Shown here in pieces: positions 56,413-64,000 of a DNA stretch of 64,000 bases. Source of the stretch: Microbacterium bovistercoris (GTDB taxonomy: Bacteria > Actinomycetota > Actinomycetes > Actinomycetales > Microbacteriaceae); the NCBI RefSeq assembly GCF_003387575.1, contig NZ_QUAB01000033.1, positions 1 through 64,000 of the forward strand. The letters run 5' to 3'. How positions within the stretch are numbered: the first letter of the stretch is position 1; each line of letters begins with the position of its first letter. A model generated the notes under the pieces. It did no database searches. It was given only the letters and a program-made list of their open reading frames with translations, and was not told the origin of the DNA. The translations under genes were made by a program, and so were the position numbers.

Positions 56413-56742
56413 ATGCTCATCGCCTTCTCCGTCGCACCGAGCGGCGCACCCCGTGACGGGGCCGAGAACCCCGACGCCTCCGTGCACGGCGCGGTCGCCG
56501 CAGCCGTGCAGGTGGTCCGCGACTCAGGTCTGCCCAACCGCACCTCGTCGATGTTCACCGAGGTCGAGGGCGAGTGGGACGAGGTCATGGACGTCGTCAA
56601 GCGTGCCACGGAGGCGGTCATGCCGTTCGGCTCACGCGTCTCGCTGGTGCTGAAGGCCGACATCCGGCCGGGCCACAGCGGCGAGATCGATGGCAAGATC
56701 GAGCGGCTCGAGGCGGCGATCGAGGATGCCGCACAGCGCTGA
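56413..56742 (+). CDS. MTH1187-family thiamine-binding protein
   Basis: A 109-residue ferredoxin-like-fold protein (ALPHA-beta repeats: LIAFSVAPSG...VHGAVAAAVQVVRDSGLPNRTSSMFTEVEG). MTH1187/YkoF proteins bind thiamine or its pyrimidine. AGAAGAGG precedes ATG 56413. The Nudix gene starts within its last codons. Confidence 0.85.
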   Translation: MLIAFSVAPSGAPRDGAENPDASVHGAVAAAVQVVRDSGLPNRTSSMFTEVEGEWDEVMDVVKRATEAVMPFGSRVSLVLKADIRPGHSGEIDGKIERLEAAIEDAAQR

Positions 56743-57382
56743 GTTCGAGACCGGCCTGCCGGTGGCGGGCACCGCCGTCGTCCTGAGGGATGCACCGGAG
56801 GGGATGCAGGCGCTGCTGCTGCTCCGTCCGGACCGCGGGTCGTTCGCCGGTTCGTGGGTGTTCCCGGGCGGCAGGGTCGAGTCCGACGATCTCGGCGACG
56901 ACGAGATCGAGCGGGCGCGAGCCGCTGCCGTGCGGGAGACCGCCGAGGAGGCCGGCATCCGCATCCGCGATCTCGTCACGATCTCGTGCTGGGAGCCGCC
57001 GCACGAGGTGCCCAAGCGCATCCGCACGTGGTTCTTCCTCGCCGAGGAGGACGGCGACGAGGTCCGCGTGAATCCCGGCGAGATCGAGCGGGCGGTCTGG
57101 ACGACGCCGGAGGGCGCCCTCCGCCTGCAGGCCGAGGGCGAGCTGCTGCTCTGGCCGCCCACCTGGGTGACCCTGCACGGACTGCTGCCGCATCGCACGG
57201 TCGCCGACGCGCGTGCGGCCCTGGGTACGCCCGAGATGCGGCGCACGAGGATCCTCGAGACCGCCGACGGCCGGGTGTTCCTCTGGGAGGGCGACGAGCA
57301 CCACCCCGAGCATCCGGGCGGCCCGGGCGCGCGCAACCGCATCGCGACCGGGCGCCTGCCCTGGACGTACGAGCGCGGCTGA
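56726..57382 (+). CDS. Nudix hydrolase
   Basis: A 218-residue enzyme. The Nudix box is split by a short acidic insert: GGRVESDDLGDDEIERARAAAVRETAEEAGI, with the essential RExxEExG. A longer C-terminal region (about 110-218) places it in the RNU/CoA-pyrophosphatase-like group. ATG 56726 overlaps the thiamine-binding gene by 17 bases. Substrate unknown. Confidence 0.85.
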   Translation: MPHSAEFETGLPVAGTAVVLRDAPEGMQALLLLRPDRGSFAGSWVFPGGRVESDDLGDDEIERARAAAVRETAEEAGIRIRDLVTISCWEPPHEVPKRIRTWFFLAEEDGDEVRVNPGEIERAVWTTPEGALRLQAEGELLLWPPTWVTLHGLLPHRTVADARAALGTPEMRRTRILETADGRVFLWEGDEHHPEHPGGPGARNRIATGRLPWTYERG

Positions 57383-57395
57383 CCGCGGGCGGCCG

Positions 57396-58514
57396 TCAGA
57401 TCAGCTCCAGCACCGGCCCTTCGTGCACCGCGCGATAGATCGTGTTGCGGATCGTGTTGGCCTCATCCGCGGTGAGGGTGCGATCGATCGGGCGCAGGAT
57501 GATGCGCAGCAGCAGGTTCACCTGACCGAGCTCGGTCCCGAGGCGGGAGCGCGCTGTCTCGGGCAGATGCTCGTGCGCGGTGCGGCCGAGCACCTCGACG
57601 GACTCGACGACGTCCGCGTCGTCTCCGAGCGCGACTCGGACGCGGTCGCCGAGCGTCTCCTCGTCGTGCTCGGCTCCCAGGACCACGGAGATGTCGCGCC
57701 GGACGGCGGGCAGAGGAGAGACGTGCTTCCAGGGCTCGAGATCGAGCATCTGGGTGGCGATCCGCGGGTCCGAGGCACGGAGGTAGCGGATGTCGGGGAT
57801 GCCCTTGCGCAGCATCAGCGCGCGTTCCAGTCCCATTCCGAGAGCGAGACCGGACCACCGGGTCGGGTCCAGTCCCGACCCGCGCAGCACGTCGGGATGG
57901 ATGCGCCCGCACTCGGCGAGTTCGAGCCATTCTCCGTCGTGGAGCACGTCTATCTGACGCCCGCCCACCGTGTAGGGATGCACCACGTCGGTCGTCTTCC
58001 ACTCGGCGCCGGGGAGCACGGCGTCCACCAGGCTGCCGATCATCGTGAGCATGTCCTGGTCGGTGATGTCCTGAGCGCTGCGGATGCGCCAGAGGTCGAC
58101 CTGATGCGGCTCTCCGACGTGGGTGCGATCGACGGCGTCGCGCCGGTAGACGAGGCCGGGCGCCACGATCAGCTCGTCGACCTCGTCTCGGCCGGCGTAG
58201 TCCTCGAGTGCCGTCGGGAGCTCGGCGCTCATGTGGCTGCGCAGCATCACGGTGGGACTGACGTAGCGGGTGTAGCGGCGCGCCCGGGTGACGTCGCCGC
58301 GGTCGTAGCCGAGGCGGTCGTAGTTCTCACGCACCGCCACGACAGGGGAGTTGCGCACACAGCGCACGGTGCTTCCCCATCCGGCCGTCAGGGCGGAGAC
58401 GACGGAATCGAGGAGCGTCTGCAGGGCGTGGGCGCCCTGGGCCGGGTCGGTGAGATCGCGCATCTCCAGAGCGCGGCTGAGCTGGGCAGGGGTGAGATGG
58501 TCGGCGTGCGACAT
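57396..58514 (-). CDS. PheS-related ligase of unknown function (SrmL-type)
   Basis: A 372-residue class II aminoacyl-tRNA-synthetase-like protein: a PheS catalytic core (motif 2-like WRIRSAQDITDQDMLTMIGSL; motif 3 GLALGMGLERALMLRKGIPDIRYL) fused to an FDX-ACB anticodon-binding domain (about 280-372, PLPAVRRDISVVL). This single-chain layout resembles mitochondrial PheRS. I recall NCBI calling such proteins PheS-related mystery ligase SrmL. Ordinary pheS/pheT are not here. ATG 58514 has GGAG, which a helix with 58574-58580 can mask. Convergent with the Nudix gene. Confidence 0.8.
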   Translation of the reverse strand: MSHADHLTPAQLSRALEMRDLTDPAQGAHALQTLLDSVVSALTAGWGSTVRCVRNSPVVAVRENYDRLGYDRGDVTRARRYTRYVSPTVMLRSHMSAELPTALEDYAGRDEVDELIVAPGLVYRRDAVDRTHVGEPHQVDLWRIRSAQDITDQDMLTMIGSLVDAVLPGAEWKTTDVVHPYTVGGRQIDVLHDGEWLELAECGRIHPDVLRGSGLDPTRWSGLALGMGLERALMLRKGIPDIRYLRASDPRIATQMLDLEPWKHVSPLPAVRRDISVVLGAEHDEETLGDRVRVALGDDADVVESVEVLGRTAHEHLPETARSRLGTELGQVNLLLRIILRPIDRTLTADEANTIRNTIYRAVHEGPVLELI

Positions 58515-58518
58515 GGGA

Positions 58519-58580
58519 GGTCTCCAGGAAGAAAGGGCTGGCGAAGGATGAGAGCTTCCCCCGGCCCACCCGCGGAGACC
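58519..58580 (-). promoter_or_regulatory. Long-range helix hiding the SrmL Shine-Dalgarno
   Basis: In the RNA, GGTCTCC (58580-58574) can pair with GGAGACC (58525-58519), which contains the GGAG Shine-Dalgarno of ATG 58514; a G-U at each end extends it. The 5' arm begins 8 bases after the stop of the leader peptide ORF, where a terminating ribosome would cover it. Confidence 0.55.
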
Positions 58581-58587
58581 CGGTGCG

Positions 58588-58659
58588 CTACGAGCGCGCG
58601 TCGACGGCCCCGCGGCCATGAGGCCGGGGGCGCGGAAATCGCTGCTGCTGTTCGAGCAC
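58588..58659 (-). CDS. 23-residue leaderless leader peptide of the PheS-like ligase
   Basis: On the minus strand TAGGCT is followed by 6 bases and GTG 58659, which opens 23 codons (MLEQQQRFPRPRPHGRGAVD then ARS) and TAG. It has three Gln, then Arg/Pro alternation. The stop lies 8 bases before the helix arm that masks the SrmL Shine-Dalgarno. Slow translation or stalling in the QQQ or PRPRP stretch versus at the stop would change whether the helix forms. It is not in the SrmL frame as a start. No homologue is known to me. Confidence 0.5.
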   Translation of the reverse strand: MLEQQQRFPRPRPHGRGAVDARS

Positions 58660-58665
58660 GGGACC

Positions 58666-58671
58666 AGCCTA
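58666..58671 (-). promoter_or_regulatory. -10 TAGGCT of the leader-peptide/SrmL transcript
   Basis: TAGGCT overlaps the metX stop codon (TAG at 58671-58669); the start site would be at the leader GTG, 145 bases before the SrmL ATG. Confidence 0.5.
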
Positions 58672-59874
58672 GTCCTCGAGCAGGCGGCGCAGGTGCCTGC
58701 CCACGTCATCGGTCTCGATGAGGAAGCCGTCGTGGCCGAAGTCGCTGGTCAGCACCACGGCGCCGTCGTCGATCGTGTTCGGGATGCTGCGCGCGATGCG
58801 CTGCTGCCCGTCGACGGGGAACAGCCGGTCGGAGTCGATGCCGAGCACCAGCGTCTTCGCGGTGACGCGGTGCAGGGCCTCTTCGACGCCGCCACGATCA
58901 CGGCCCACATCGTGCGAGTTCATCGCCTCGACCAGCGTCAGGTAGCTGTTCGCGTCGAAGCGGCGGGTGAACTTGTTGCCGTGGAAGTCGAGATACGACT
59001 CCACAGCGAACCTTCCACCGCGACCCAGCGGCGACAGGTCGGACTGCCACGAGCGCTGGAACCGCTGGTTCAGCTCGATCGGGCTGCGGTAGTTCAGCAG
59101 GGCCATGCGACGGGCGAGCGCCAGGCCGCGGTGCGGCCCGTCGCCGAGTGCGGCGTCGTAGTACTCGCCGCCGTCGAAGCGCGGGTCCATCCGCACGGTC
59201 TCGAGCTGCACGAAGTTCAGGGCCAGCTGATCCGCGGTGGTCACCGGGGGAGAGGACAGCACCGCGAGCCGCTCGACGCGGGACGGATGGGTCACCGCCC
59301 ACTCCAGGGCGTGCATCCCGCCCATCGACCCGCCGATCACGGCCGCCCAGCGCTCGATGCCCAGCGCATCCGCGAGCCTGACCTGCGCGGCGACCTGGTC
59401 GCGGATCGTCAGATAGGGGAATCGGGACGCCCATTCGCGCCCGCTCGGCGCGATGCTCGCGGGGCCGGTCGATCCCTGGCATCCGCCCAGCATGTTCGGA
59501 GCGATGACGAACCACTCGTCGGTGTCGATCGGGCCGCCGGCATCGACGACATCGCCCCACCAGCCGCCGGTGGGATGCCCAGGGCCCGCGGCACCGCGCA
59601 CATGGCTGTCGCCGGTGAGGGCGTGCAGGACGAGGATCGCGTTGTCGCGGGCGGCGTTCAGCTCGCCCCACGACTCCCAGGCGAGGCGGATGGCGGGCAG
59701 CTCCGCGCCGTTCTCGGTGCGGAAGGCGCCGAGGTCGGTGAACCGCCGGCCCCCGGCCGGGTCTCCGTCGCGCCAGGCGCCGGTGACCGGCGGGCGGGCG
59801 CGCATCATGCTGGACTGCGCTTCGGTCACACGCCGCGAGGGCACCGTGTCTGCCGAGATCGTCTGCCAGTCCAT
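58669..59874 (-). CDS. metX: Homoserine O-acetyltransferase MetX
   Basis: A 401-residue alpha/beta hydrolase of methionine synthesis. Nucleophile Ser is in GGSMGGMHALEW; the catalytic Asp and His are near the C-terminus (SDRLFPVDGQ; FGHDGFLIETD). It acetylates homoserine for MetY encoded upstream. ATG 59874 begins the family MDWQT N-terminus; AAGAAT ends 6 bases before it. A strong hairpin at 59981-60016 separates it from metY. Confidence 0.94.
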   Translation of the reverse strand: MDWQTISADTVPSRRVTEAQSSMMRARPPVTGAWRDGDPAGGRRFTDLGAFRTENGAELPAIRLAWESWGELNAARDNAILVLHALTGDSHVRGAAGPGHPTGGWWGDVVDAGGPIDTDEWFVIAPNMLGGCQGSTGPASIAPSGREWASRFPYLTIRDQVAAQVRLADALGIERWAAVIGGSMGGMHALEWAVTHPSRVERLAVLSSPPVTTADQLALNFVQLETVRMDPRFDGGEYYDAALGDGPHRGLALARRMALLNYRSPIELNQRFQRSWQSDLSPLGRGGRFAVESYLDFHGNKFTRRFDANSYLTLVEAMNSHDVGRDRGGVEEALHRVTAKTLVLGIDSDRLFPVDGQQRIARSIPNTIDDGAVVLTSDFGHDGFLIETDDVGRHLRRLLED

Positions 59875-59980
59875 GCATCCATTCTTCCGTGAGATCGGGT
59901 ACGAGGGTGGCACGTTACGCACTGCGGATGCCGCGGAGCGTGCGCTGGGCATCGACGTCCCTGCGCTCGCCCCTGGACGC

Positions 59981-60016
59981 GCGGACACCCCGGACCTGAC
60001 GGTCCGGGGTGTCCGC
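59981..60016 (-). terminator. metY terminator
   Basis: Perfect 16-base stem GCGGACACCCCGGACC with its complement and loop (TGAC/GTCA) between metY and metX; metX therefore has its own promoter. Confidence 0.85.
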
Positions 60017-60033
60017 TGCCTTCGGAGGAGGCG

Positions 60034-61356
60034 TCAGGCTCGCGCGGCCTCGGTCACACGGCGCGCGGCGGCGAGAGCCTGGTCGAGATCGGCCCTGAGG
60101 TCCTCGAGGTTCTCGAGGCCCACCGACAGGCGCACCAGACCGGGCGTGACACCGGCGGTGAGCTGCTGCTCCGGGGTGAGCTGAGCGTGGGTCGTCGAGG
60201 CGGGGTGGATGACGAGCGAGCGCACGTCGCCGATGTTCGCGAGGTGGCTGAAAAGGGTCAGGCTGTTCACGAACTCGCGCCCGGCCTCCACGCCGCCCTT
60301 GAGCTCGAACGAGAGCACGGCGCCGACGCCCTTGGGGGCGTACTTGTTCGCCGTGGCGTACCAGGGCGAGGACGGCAGGCCCGAGTAGTTCACGCTGGCG
60401 ACGTCGTCGTGGTTCCCGAGCCACTCGGCGATCTCCTGCGCGTTCTGCACGTGGCGCTCGACACGCAGCGACAGGGTCTCCACGCCCTGGATGAGGTTCC
60501 AGGCGCTCTGCGGGGCGATCGCCGACCCGAGGTCGCGCAGCAGCTGCACGCGGGCCTTGATGATGTAGGCGAGCGAGTCGCCGACCGCCGCGGTGTACGA
60601 GGCGCCGTGGTACGAGGGGTCCGGCACGGTGAGCCCCGGGAACTTGTCCACGTTCTTCGACCACTCGAACTTGCCGCCGTCGATGACGACGCCGCCGATG
60701 GTGGTCCCGTGGCCGCCGAGGAACTTGGTCACCGAGTGCACGACGATGTCGGCGCCGTGCTCGAAGGGGCGGATCAGGTAGGGAGTGGCGATCGTGTTGT
60801 CGACGATCAGCGGCACGCCGTTCTCGTGGGCGACATCGGCGACCGCGCGGATGTCGAGCACATTGATCTGCGGGTTGCCGATGGTCTCCGCGAACAGCAG
60901 CTTGGTGTTCGGGCGCACCGCGCGTCGCCATTCCTCGATGTCGTCCTGGTTCTCGACGAAGGTGACCTCGATGCCGAGCTTGGCGAGCGTGTACTTGAAC
61001 AGGTTGTAGGTGCCGCCGTAGATCGAGCTCGAGGCGACGAAGTGGTCGCCTGCCTCGGCGATGTTCAGGATGGCGAAGGTCGACGCGGCCTGTCCGCTGG
61101 AGAGCACCAGTGCACCGGTGCCGCCCTCGAGCGCGGCGAGGCGCTGCTCGAGCACATCCTGGGTGGGGTTCTGGATGCGGGTGTAGATGTTGCCGAACTC
61201 GGCCAGGGCGAACAGGTTCGCGGCATGGTCGGCGTTGTCGAAGACATATGACGTGGTCTGGTAGATCGGCGTCGCACGTGCCTTGGTGACGGGGTCGGGT
61301 GCGGCACCGGAGTGGATCTGCTTGGTCTCGAAACGCCAGTTGTCTGCTGCGGACAT
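60034..61356 (-). CDS. metY: O-acetylhomoserine sulfhydrylase MetY
   Basis: A 440-residue PLP enzyme that makes homocysteine from O-acetylhomoserine and sulfide. The PLP lysine is in [20 protein letters not shown]; the N-terminus is [34 protein letters not shown] 61356 has GGGGGAA upstream. Its short about 50-base leader has no SAM-riboswitch fold that I can see. Confidence 0.96.
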   Translation of the reverse strand: MSAADNWRFETKQIHSGAAPDPVTKARATPIYQTTSYVFDNADHAANLFALAEFGNIYTRIQNPTQDVLEQRLAALEGGTGALVLSSGQAASTFAILNIAEAGDHFVASSSIYGGTYNLFKYTLAKLGIEVTFVENQDDIEEWRRAVRPNTKLLFAETIGNPQINVLDIRAVADVAHENGVPLIVDNTIATPYLIRPFEHGADIVVHSVTKFLGGHGTTIGGVVIDGGKFEWSKNVDKFPGLTVPDPSYHGASYTAAVGDSLAYIIKARVQLLRDLGSAIAPQSAWNLIQGVETLSLRVERHVQNAQEIAEWLGNHDDVASVNYSGLPSSPWYATANKYAPKGVGAVLSFELKGGVEAGREFVNSLTLFSHLANIGDVRSLVIHPASTTHAQLTPEQQLTAGVTPGLVRLSVGLENLEDLRADLDQALAAARRVTEAARA

Positions 61357-61407
61357 GAGGTTCCCCCAGGGTGGAATCGGGATCTTTCGGGCGGATGCCT
61401 TGCAGCG

Positions 61408-61434
61408 AGGCTACGGAAGAACGGCGGTTGTCAA
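61408..61434 (-). promoter_or_regulatory. Candidate metY promoter
   Basis: On the minus strand TTGACA (61434-61429) and TAGCCT (61413-61408) are 15 bases apart, slightly short of ideal. Confidence 0.4.
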
Positions 61435-61464
61435 CAAGGAACGGGAAATGTGACGTAACAACCG
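61425..61464. repeat. Inverted repeat in the metY/SDR divergent region
   Basis: CGGTTGT (61425-61431) pairs with ACAACCG (61458-61464). Beside the right arm lies GTGACGTAAC, palindromic at 8 of 10 positions. The left arm overlaps the metY -35, so a repressor site is plausible. Confidence 0.4.
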
Positions 61465-61481
61465 GCCCGTCCGGATCGTCG

Positions 61482-61487
61482 TACGGT
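61482..61487 (+). promoter_or_regulatory. -10 TACGGT of the SDR gene, leaderless type
   Basis: TACGGT, 6 bases, then ATG 61494; no Shine-Dalgarno. Confidence 0.5.
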
Positions 61488-61493
61488 TGAGGC

Positions 61494-62279
61494 ATGGTGA
61501 ACAGACGTGCGGTGGTGACCGGTGCGAGCACCGGTATCGGTGAGGCGACGGTGCGGGCGCTGCGCGCCTCGGGATGGGATGTCGTCGGGGTCGCCCGGCG
61601 AGCGGAGCGGCTGGAGGCGCTCGCCGCCGAGACCGGCTCGACGGCCTTCGCTGCCGACCTCACGGATGCCGCGCAGATCGATGCGCTCAGGGAGCACCTC
61701 GCCGACACCGGCCCGGTGCATGCCCTCGTGCACGTCGCAGGCGGCGCCAGGGGCACCGACCGGGTCGAGGGCGGCTCCGCGGAGCAGTGGCGCTGGATGT
61801 ACGAGTCGAACGTGATCGCGGCCCAGCAGCTCACCGCCGCGCTGCTGCCGCAGCTTCGGGCCGCGGCGGTGGACGGGCACGCCGACCTGCTGTTCGTCAC
61901 CTCGGTGGCCGCTCGCGGCGCATATCCCGGCGGCGGCGGATACAACGCTGCCAAGGCAGCGGAGTCGATGATCCCGCAGGTGCTCCGTCTGGAGCTGAAC
62001 GGCGAGCCGATCCGCATCACCGAGATCGCGCCGGGCATGGTGCACACCGAGGAGTTCACGCTGCGCCGCCTGGGCGGCGACGCTGTGGCGGCCGAGGCGG
62101 TGTACTCCGGCGTCGAAGCGCCGCTCGTCGCGGAGGACGTCGCCGACGTCGCCGCGTATGCGCTGAACGCCCCCGCGCACGTGAACCTCGACCTGATCGT
62201 GATCCGCCCGGTGGCGCAGGCCGCCTCGCACCTGCTGGCGCGGGGTCCGCTGCGTCCGCGGATCGAGGACCCGTCGTGA
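61494..62279 (+). CDS. Short-chain dehydrogenase/reductase (YdfG-like)
   Basis: A 261-residue classical SDR. The cofactor motif is TGASTGIG (residues 9-16), with VHVAGGARG for NNAG and catalytic YNAAK (about 149-153). It resembles YdfG/serine-type 3-hydroxy acid dehydrogenases. Its stop overlaps the S51 peptidase start by 4 bases (GTGA). Substrate unknown. Confidence 0.85.
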   Translation: MVNRRAVVTGASTGIGEATVRALRASGWDVVGVARRAERLEALAAETGSTAFAADLTDAAQIDALREHLADTGPVHALVHVAGGARGTDRVEGGSAEQWRWMYESNVIAAQQLTAALLPQLRAAAVDGHADLLFVTSVAARGAYPGGGGYNAAKAAESMIPQVLRLELNGEPIRITEIAPGMVHTEEFTLRRLGGDAVAAEAVYSGVEAPLVAEDVADVAAYALNAPAHVNLDLIVIRPVAQAASHLLARGPLRPRIEDPS

Positions 62280-62989
62280 GCGTGCACCTCGTCGGCGGCG
62301 GATTCGGCCGCACCGCGTACGCGCCGTTCACCGCCGAGGCGCTCGCCGCGGCGCCGGAGGGAGCTGCCCCGGTCGTCGTAGTCGTCACCGTCCGCGAGGG
62401 CGGCGGCACGGGGCATGCCCGCGATCTGATCGATGCGATCACCGCCGACGGCTCCGCATCCCTCGACATCCGGCTCGTGGCGGTCTCCGAGACCGACGTG
62501 ATCGACCCGGCCGTCTTCGACGGCGTGCACGCGATCGTGATCGGCGGCGGCCTGACCCCGGCGTACCACTCCGCGCTCGAGCCCAGTTTCGACCGCATCC
62601 GCACGGCCGTCGGGAACGGAACGCCGTACCTCGGCTTCTCGGCGGGCGCCATGATCGCGGCGGAACGTGCGATCCTCGGCGGGTGGCTGATCGGCGGGGT
62701 GCCCGTCGTGCCGGACGGCACGGCGGAGGACCTCGAGGAGGTCACCGTGGTCCCCGGCATCGGCCTCGTGGACGTGTCGGTGGACGTGCACGTCGCGCAG
62801 TGGGGCACCCTCACCCGCCTGATCGCCGCCACCGAGGCCGGAGCCGCCGACGGCGGCGTGGGCATCGACGAGAGCACGGCCCTCATCGCGGGAGCGGACG
62901 GGCTGCGGATCGCCGGTGAGGGCAGTGTCTGGCGCGTCTCGCCCGCCGAGGGCGGCGTCATCGTCTCCAGCGGCAGGGGTGCACTCTGA
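62276..62989 (+). CDS. Peptidase S51 / dipeptidase E family protein
   Basis: A 237-residue type 1 glutamine-amidotransferase-like protein. The nucleophile elbow is GFSAGAM (Ser) and the catalytic His is in [19 protein letters not shown] precedes the core. S51 enzymes include cyanophycinase and alpha-aspartyl dipeptidase; the length and absence of cyanophycin genes do not decide. GTG 62276 overlaps the SDR stop; its stop shares one base with ung. Confidence 0.8.
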   Translation: MSVHLVGGGFGRTAYAPFTAEALAAAPEGAAPVVVVVTVREGGGTGHARDLIDAITADGSASLDIRLVAVSETDVIDPAVFDGVHAIVIGGGLTPAYHSALEPSFDRIRTAVGNGTPYLGFSAGAMIAAERAILGGWLIGGVPVVPDGTAEDLEEVTVVPGIGLVDVSVDVHVAQWGTLTRLIAATEAGAADGGVGIDESTALIAGADGLRIAGEGSVWRVSPAEGGVIVSSGRGAL

Positions 62990-63687
62990 TGCCCAGGACG
63001 CTCGCCGAGCTCGCCGCCGACGGGCAGCTCGATCCCGGCTGGGCCGAGGCTCTCGCGCCCGTGCAGCCGGTGATCACCGAACTCGGTGAACGCCTGCGCG
63101 GCGAGATGGCGGCCGGTCGCGGCTATCTGCCGGCGGGCGCGAACGTGCTGCGTGCTTTCCAGCGGCCGCTCGATGACGTCAAGGTGCTGATCACCGGTCA
63201 GGACCCTTATCCGACGCCGGGGCATCCGATCGGCCTGTCCTTCGCTGTGGACGCCGACGTGAGGCCGCTGCCGCGCAGCCTGGGGAACATCTACAAGGAG
63301 CGCCAGGAGGATCTCGGCCTTCCGCCCGCCCCGCACGGCGATCTCACGGCCTGGAGCGACCAGGGCGTGCTGCTGCTGAACCGGGTGCTGACCGTGCGGC
63401 CCGGCACCCCGGCGTCGCACCGCGGCTGGGGCTGGGAGCAGGTCACCGAGCTGGCGATCCGCGCGCTGGTCGCGCGGGACAGGCCGCTCGTCGCGATCCT
63501 GTGGGGTGCGGATGCCCGCAACCTGAAGCCCCTGCTGGGAGAGACGCCCGTCATCGAGTCGGCGCATCCGTCGCCCCTGTCGGCGAGCCGCGGATTCTTC
63601 GGCTCCCGGCCGTTCTCCCGAGCGAACGAGCTGCTCGCACAGCAGGGCGCCGATCCCGTCGACTGGCGCGTCGGGGGAGAGGCATGA
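62989..63687 (+). CDS. ung: Uracil-DNA glycosylase
   Basis: A 232-residue family 1 UDG for base-excision repair of uracil. Catalytic Asp72 is in [19 protein letters not shown], and the DNA-intercalating [18 protein letters not shown] is near residues 196-213. ATG 62989 shares a base with the upstream stop (TGATG); the stop overlaps the next gene by 4 bases. Confidence 0.96.
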   Translation: MPRTLAELAADGQLDPGWAEALAPVQPVITELGERLRGEMAAGRGYLPAGANVLRAFQRPLDDVKVLITGQDPYPTPGHPIGLSFAVDADVRPLPRSLGNIYKERQEDLGLPPAPHGDLTAWSDQGVLLLNRVLTVRPGTPASHRGWGWEQVTELAIRALVARDRPLVAILWGADARNLKPLLGETPVIESAHPSPLSASRGFFGSRPFSRANELLAQQGADPVDWRVGGEA

Positions 63688-64000
63688 GGGTCCGTCCGGT
63701 CGAGGAGCGCGATCTCCCCGGCATCCGCGCCGTCTACAACCACTACGTGCGCGAGTCCGTCGTCACCTTCGACGAGACGGAGTCGACCGACGAGGACTGG
63801 GCGGCGAAGGCCGCGCGGATCCGCGCGGCGGGCCTGCCGTTCCTGGTCGCCGAGACCGAGGAGGGCGAGCTGATCGGCTACGCGCTCGCGCAGCCGTGGT
63901 CGCCGAAGTCCGCCTACCGGTACACCGTCGAGAACTCGATCTATCTCGCCCCGGGCTCGGGCGGGCAGGGATACGGCTGGGCGCTGATGGCCCGGTTCCT
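63684..64000 (+). CDS. GNAT acetyltransferase, phosphinothricin-acetyltransferase-like (cut by window end)
   Basis: The first 105 codons of a GNAT protein (starting [21 protein letters not shown], then [33 protein letters not shown]). The pattern is that of the PAT/BAR/MnaT family, which N-acetylates phosphinothricin, methionine sulfone or similar amino acids. The acetyl-CoA loop GSGGQGYG is present. ATG 63684 overlaps the ung stop (ATGA). The 3' end lies outside. Confidence 0.85.
   Translation, partial: MRVRPVEERDLPGIRAVYNHYVRESVVTFDETESTDEDWAAKAARIRAAGLPFLVAETEEGELIGYALAQPWSPKSAYRYTVENSIYLAPGSGGQGYGWALMARF

Noticed and set aside
58515..58668. T-box leader for the PheS-like ligase
   Set aside because: No AGGGTGGNACCGCG-type antiterminator or stem I specifier loop is seen; the leader-peptide and helix explanation fits better.
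61357..61440. SAM-type riboswitch upstream of metY
   Set aside because: The leader from the likely -10 is only about 50 bases, too short for SAM-I or SAM-IV, and no conserved core is visible.
59915..62791. 958-codon minus-strand ORF across metY and the SDR gene
   Set aside because: Other-frame reading of metY plus antisense to the SDR-S51 genes; its translation is Arg/Ala/His-rich and lacks domains.

Overview
The window is a 64 kb piece of a high-GC actinobacterial chromosome, most like Microbacterium or another Microbacteriaceae. The evidence is gene content and order: mtrA-mtrB-lpqB-comF-hpf-secA, a PdtaS-type sensor kinase beside a WhiB1-type protein, rsgA-aroA beside a SigR/SigH-RsrA pair, a fused E2-E1 2-oxoglutarate decarboxylase (Kgd/OdhA type), and GuaB1. 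There is no phage, transposase, CRISPR array, rRNA or tRNA that I can recognise. Gene density is very high: no gene-free stretch exceeds about 210 bases. The longest gaps are 9463-9671, 17319-17526, 38257-38459 and 3625-3805, and each holds the promoters, operators or terminators listed. Many adjacent genes overlap by 4 bases (ATGA/GTGA) or 1 base (TGATG).

Layout. 0-3.6 kb: aquaporin, divergent from a furA-katG peroxide-stress operon. 3.8-9.5 kb (minus strand): membrane protein, DUF4129, DUF4350, MoxR ATPase and DUF58, with each junction through moxR overlapping by 4 bases. 9.7-20.3 kb: mtrA-mtrB-lpqB, comF, hpf, a coiled-coil protein, a PadR regulator with a near-ideal operator, and secA. 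20.4-31.8 kb: an accessory catabolic locus. Its minus-strand operon is DUF2877, CodB-like permease, ankyrin protein, FdrA, DUF1116, NCS2 permease, NCS1 permease and a guanine-deaminase-like enzyme; divergently it has carbamate kinase and a GntR/FCD regulator. FdrA, DUF1116, DUF2877 and carbamate kinase are the parts of the oxamate carbamoyltransferase system reported for E. coli allantoin fermentation. Here they come with three nucleobase/hydantoin-type permeases and an ankyrin protein, and a three-copy, 20-bp-phased operator lies in the divergent promoter region.

31.8-45.3 kb: alaA, an orphan CpaE-like/SAF pair, a small HTH protein, an Rv3235-family protein, pdtaS, whiB, bcp, rsgA-aroA, sigR-rsrA, an Eis-like acetyltransferase, and a YjeH-like permease that has lost an internal block. 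45.3-57.4 kb: 2-oxoglutarate decarboxylase, guaB1, two CNNM/CorC proteins (the first preceded by a leaderless upstream ORF), an old yellow enzyme, nnrD, a GT87-like membrane protein, a thiamine-binding protein and a Nudix hydrolase. 57.4-64 kb: a PheS-related ligase of unknown function with a leader peptide and a helix that can hide its Shine-Dalgarno, metX, metY, an SDR, an S51 peptidase, ung, and a GNAT gene cut off by the window end.

Two themes stand out. First, at least twelve genes have a TANNNT -10 element 6-8 bases before the start codon, the arrangement of leaderless mRNAs. Two of the upstream ORFs (before the PheS-like ligase and before the first CNNM gene) look like leaderless, ribosome-controlled attenuators. 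Second, the sigR promoter region carries a perfect GGAAT-N18-GTT SigR promoter plus an internal leaderless promoter, which predicts two isoforms as in Streptomyces.
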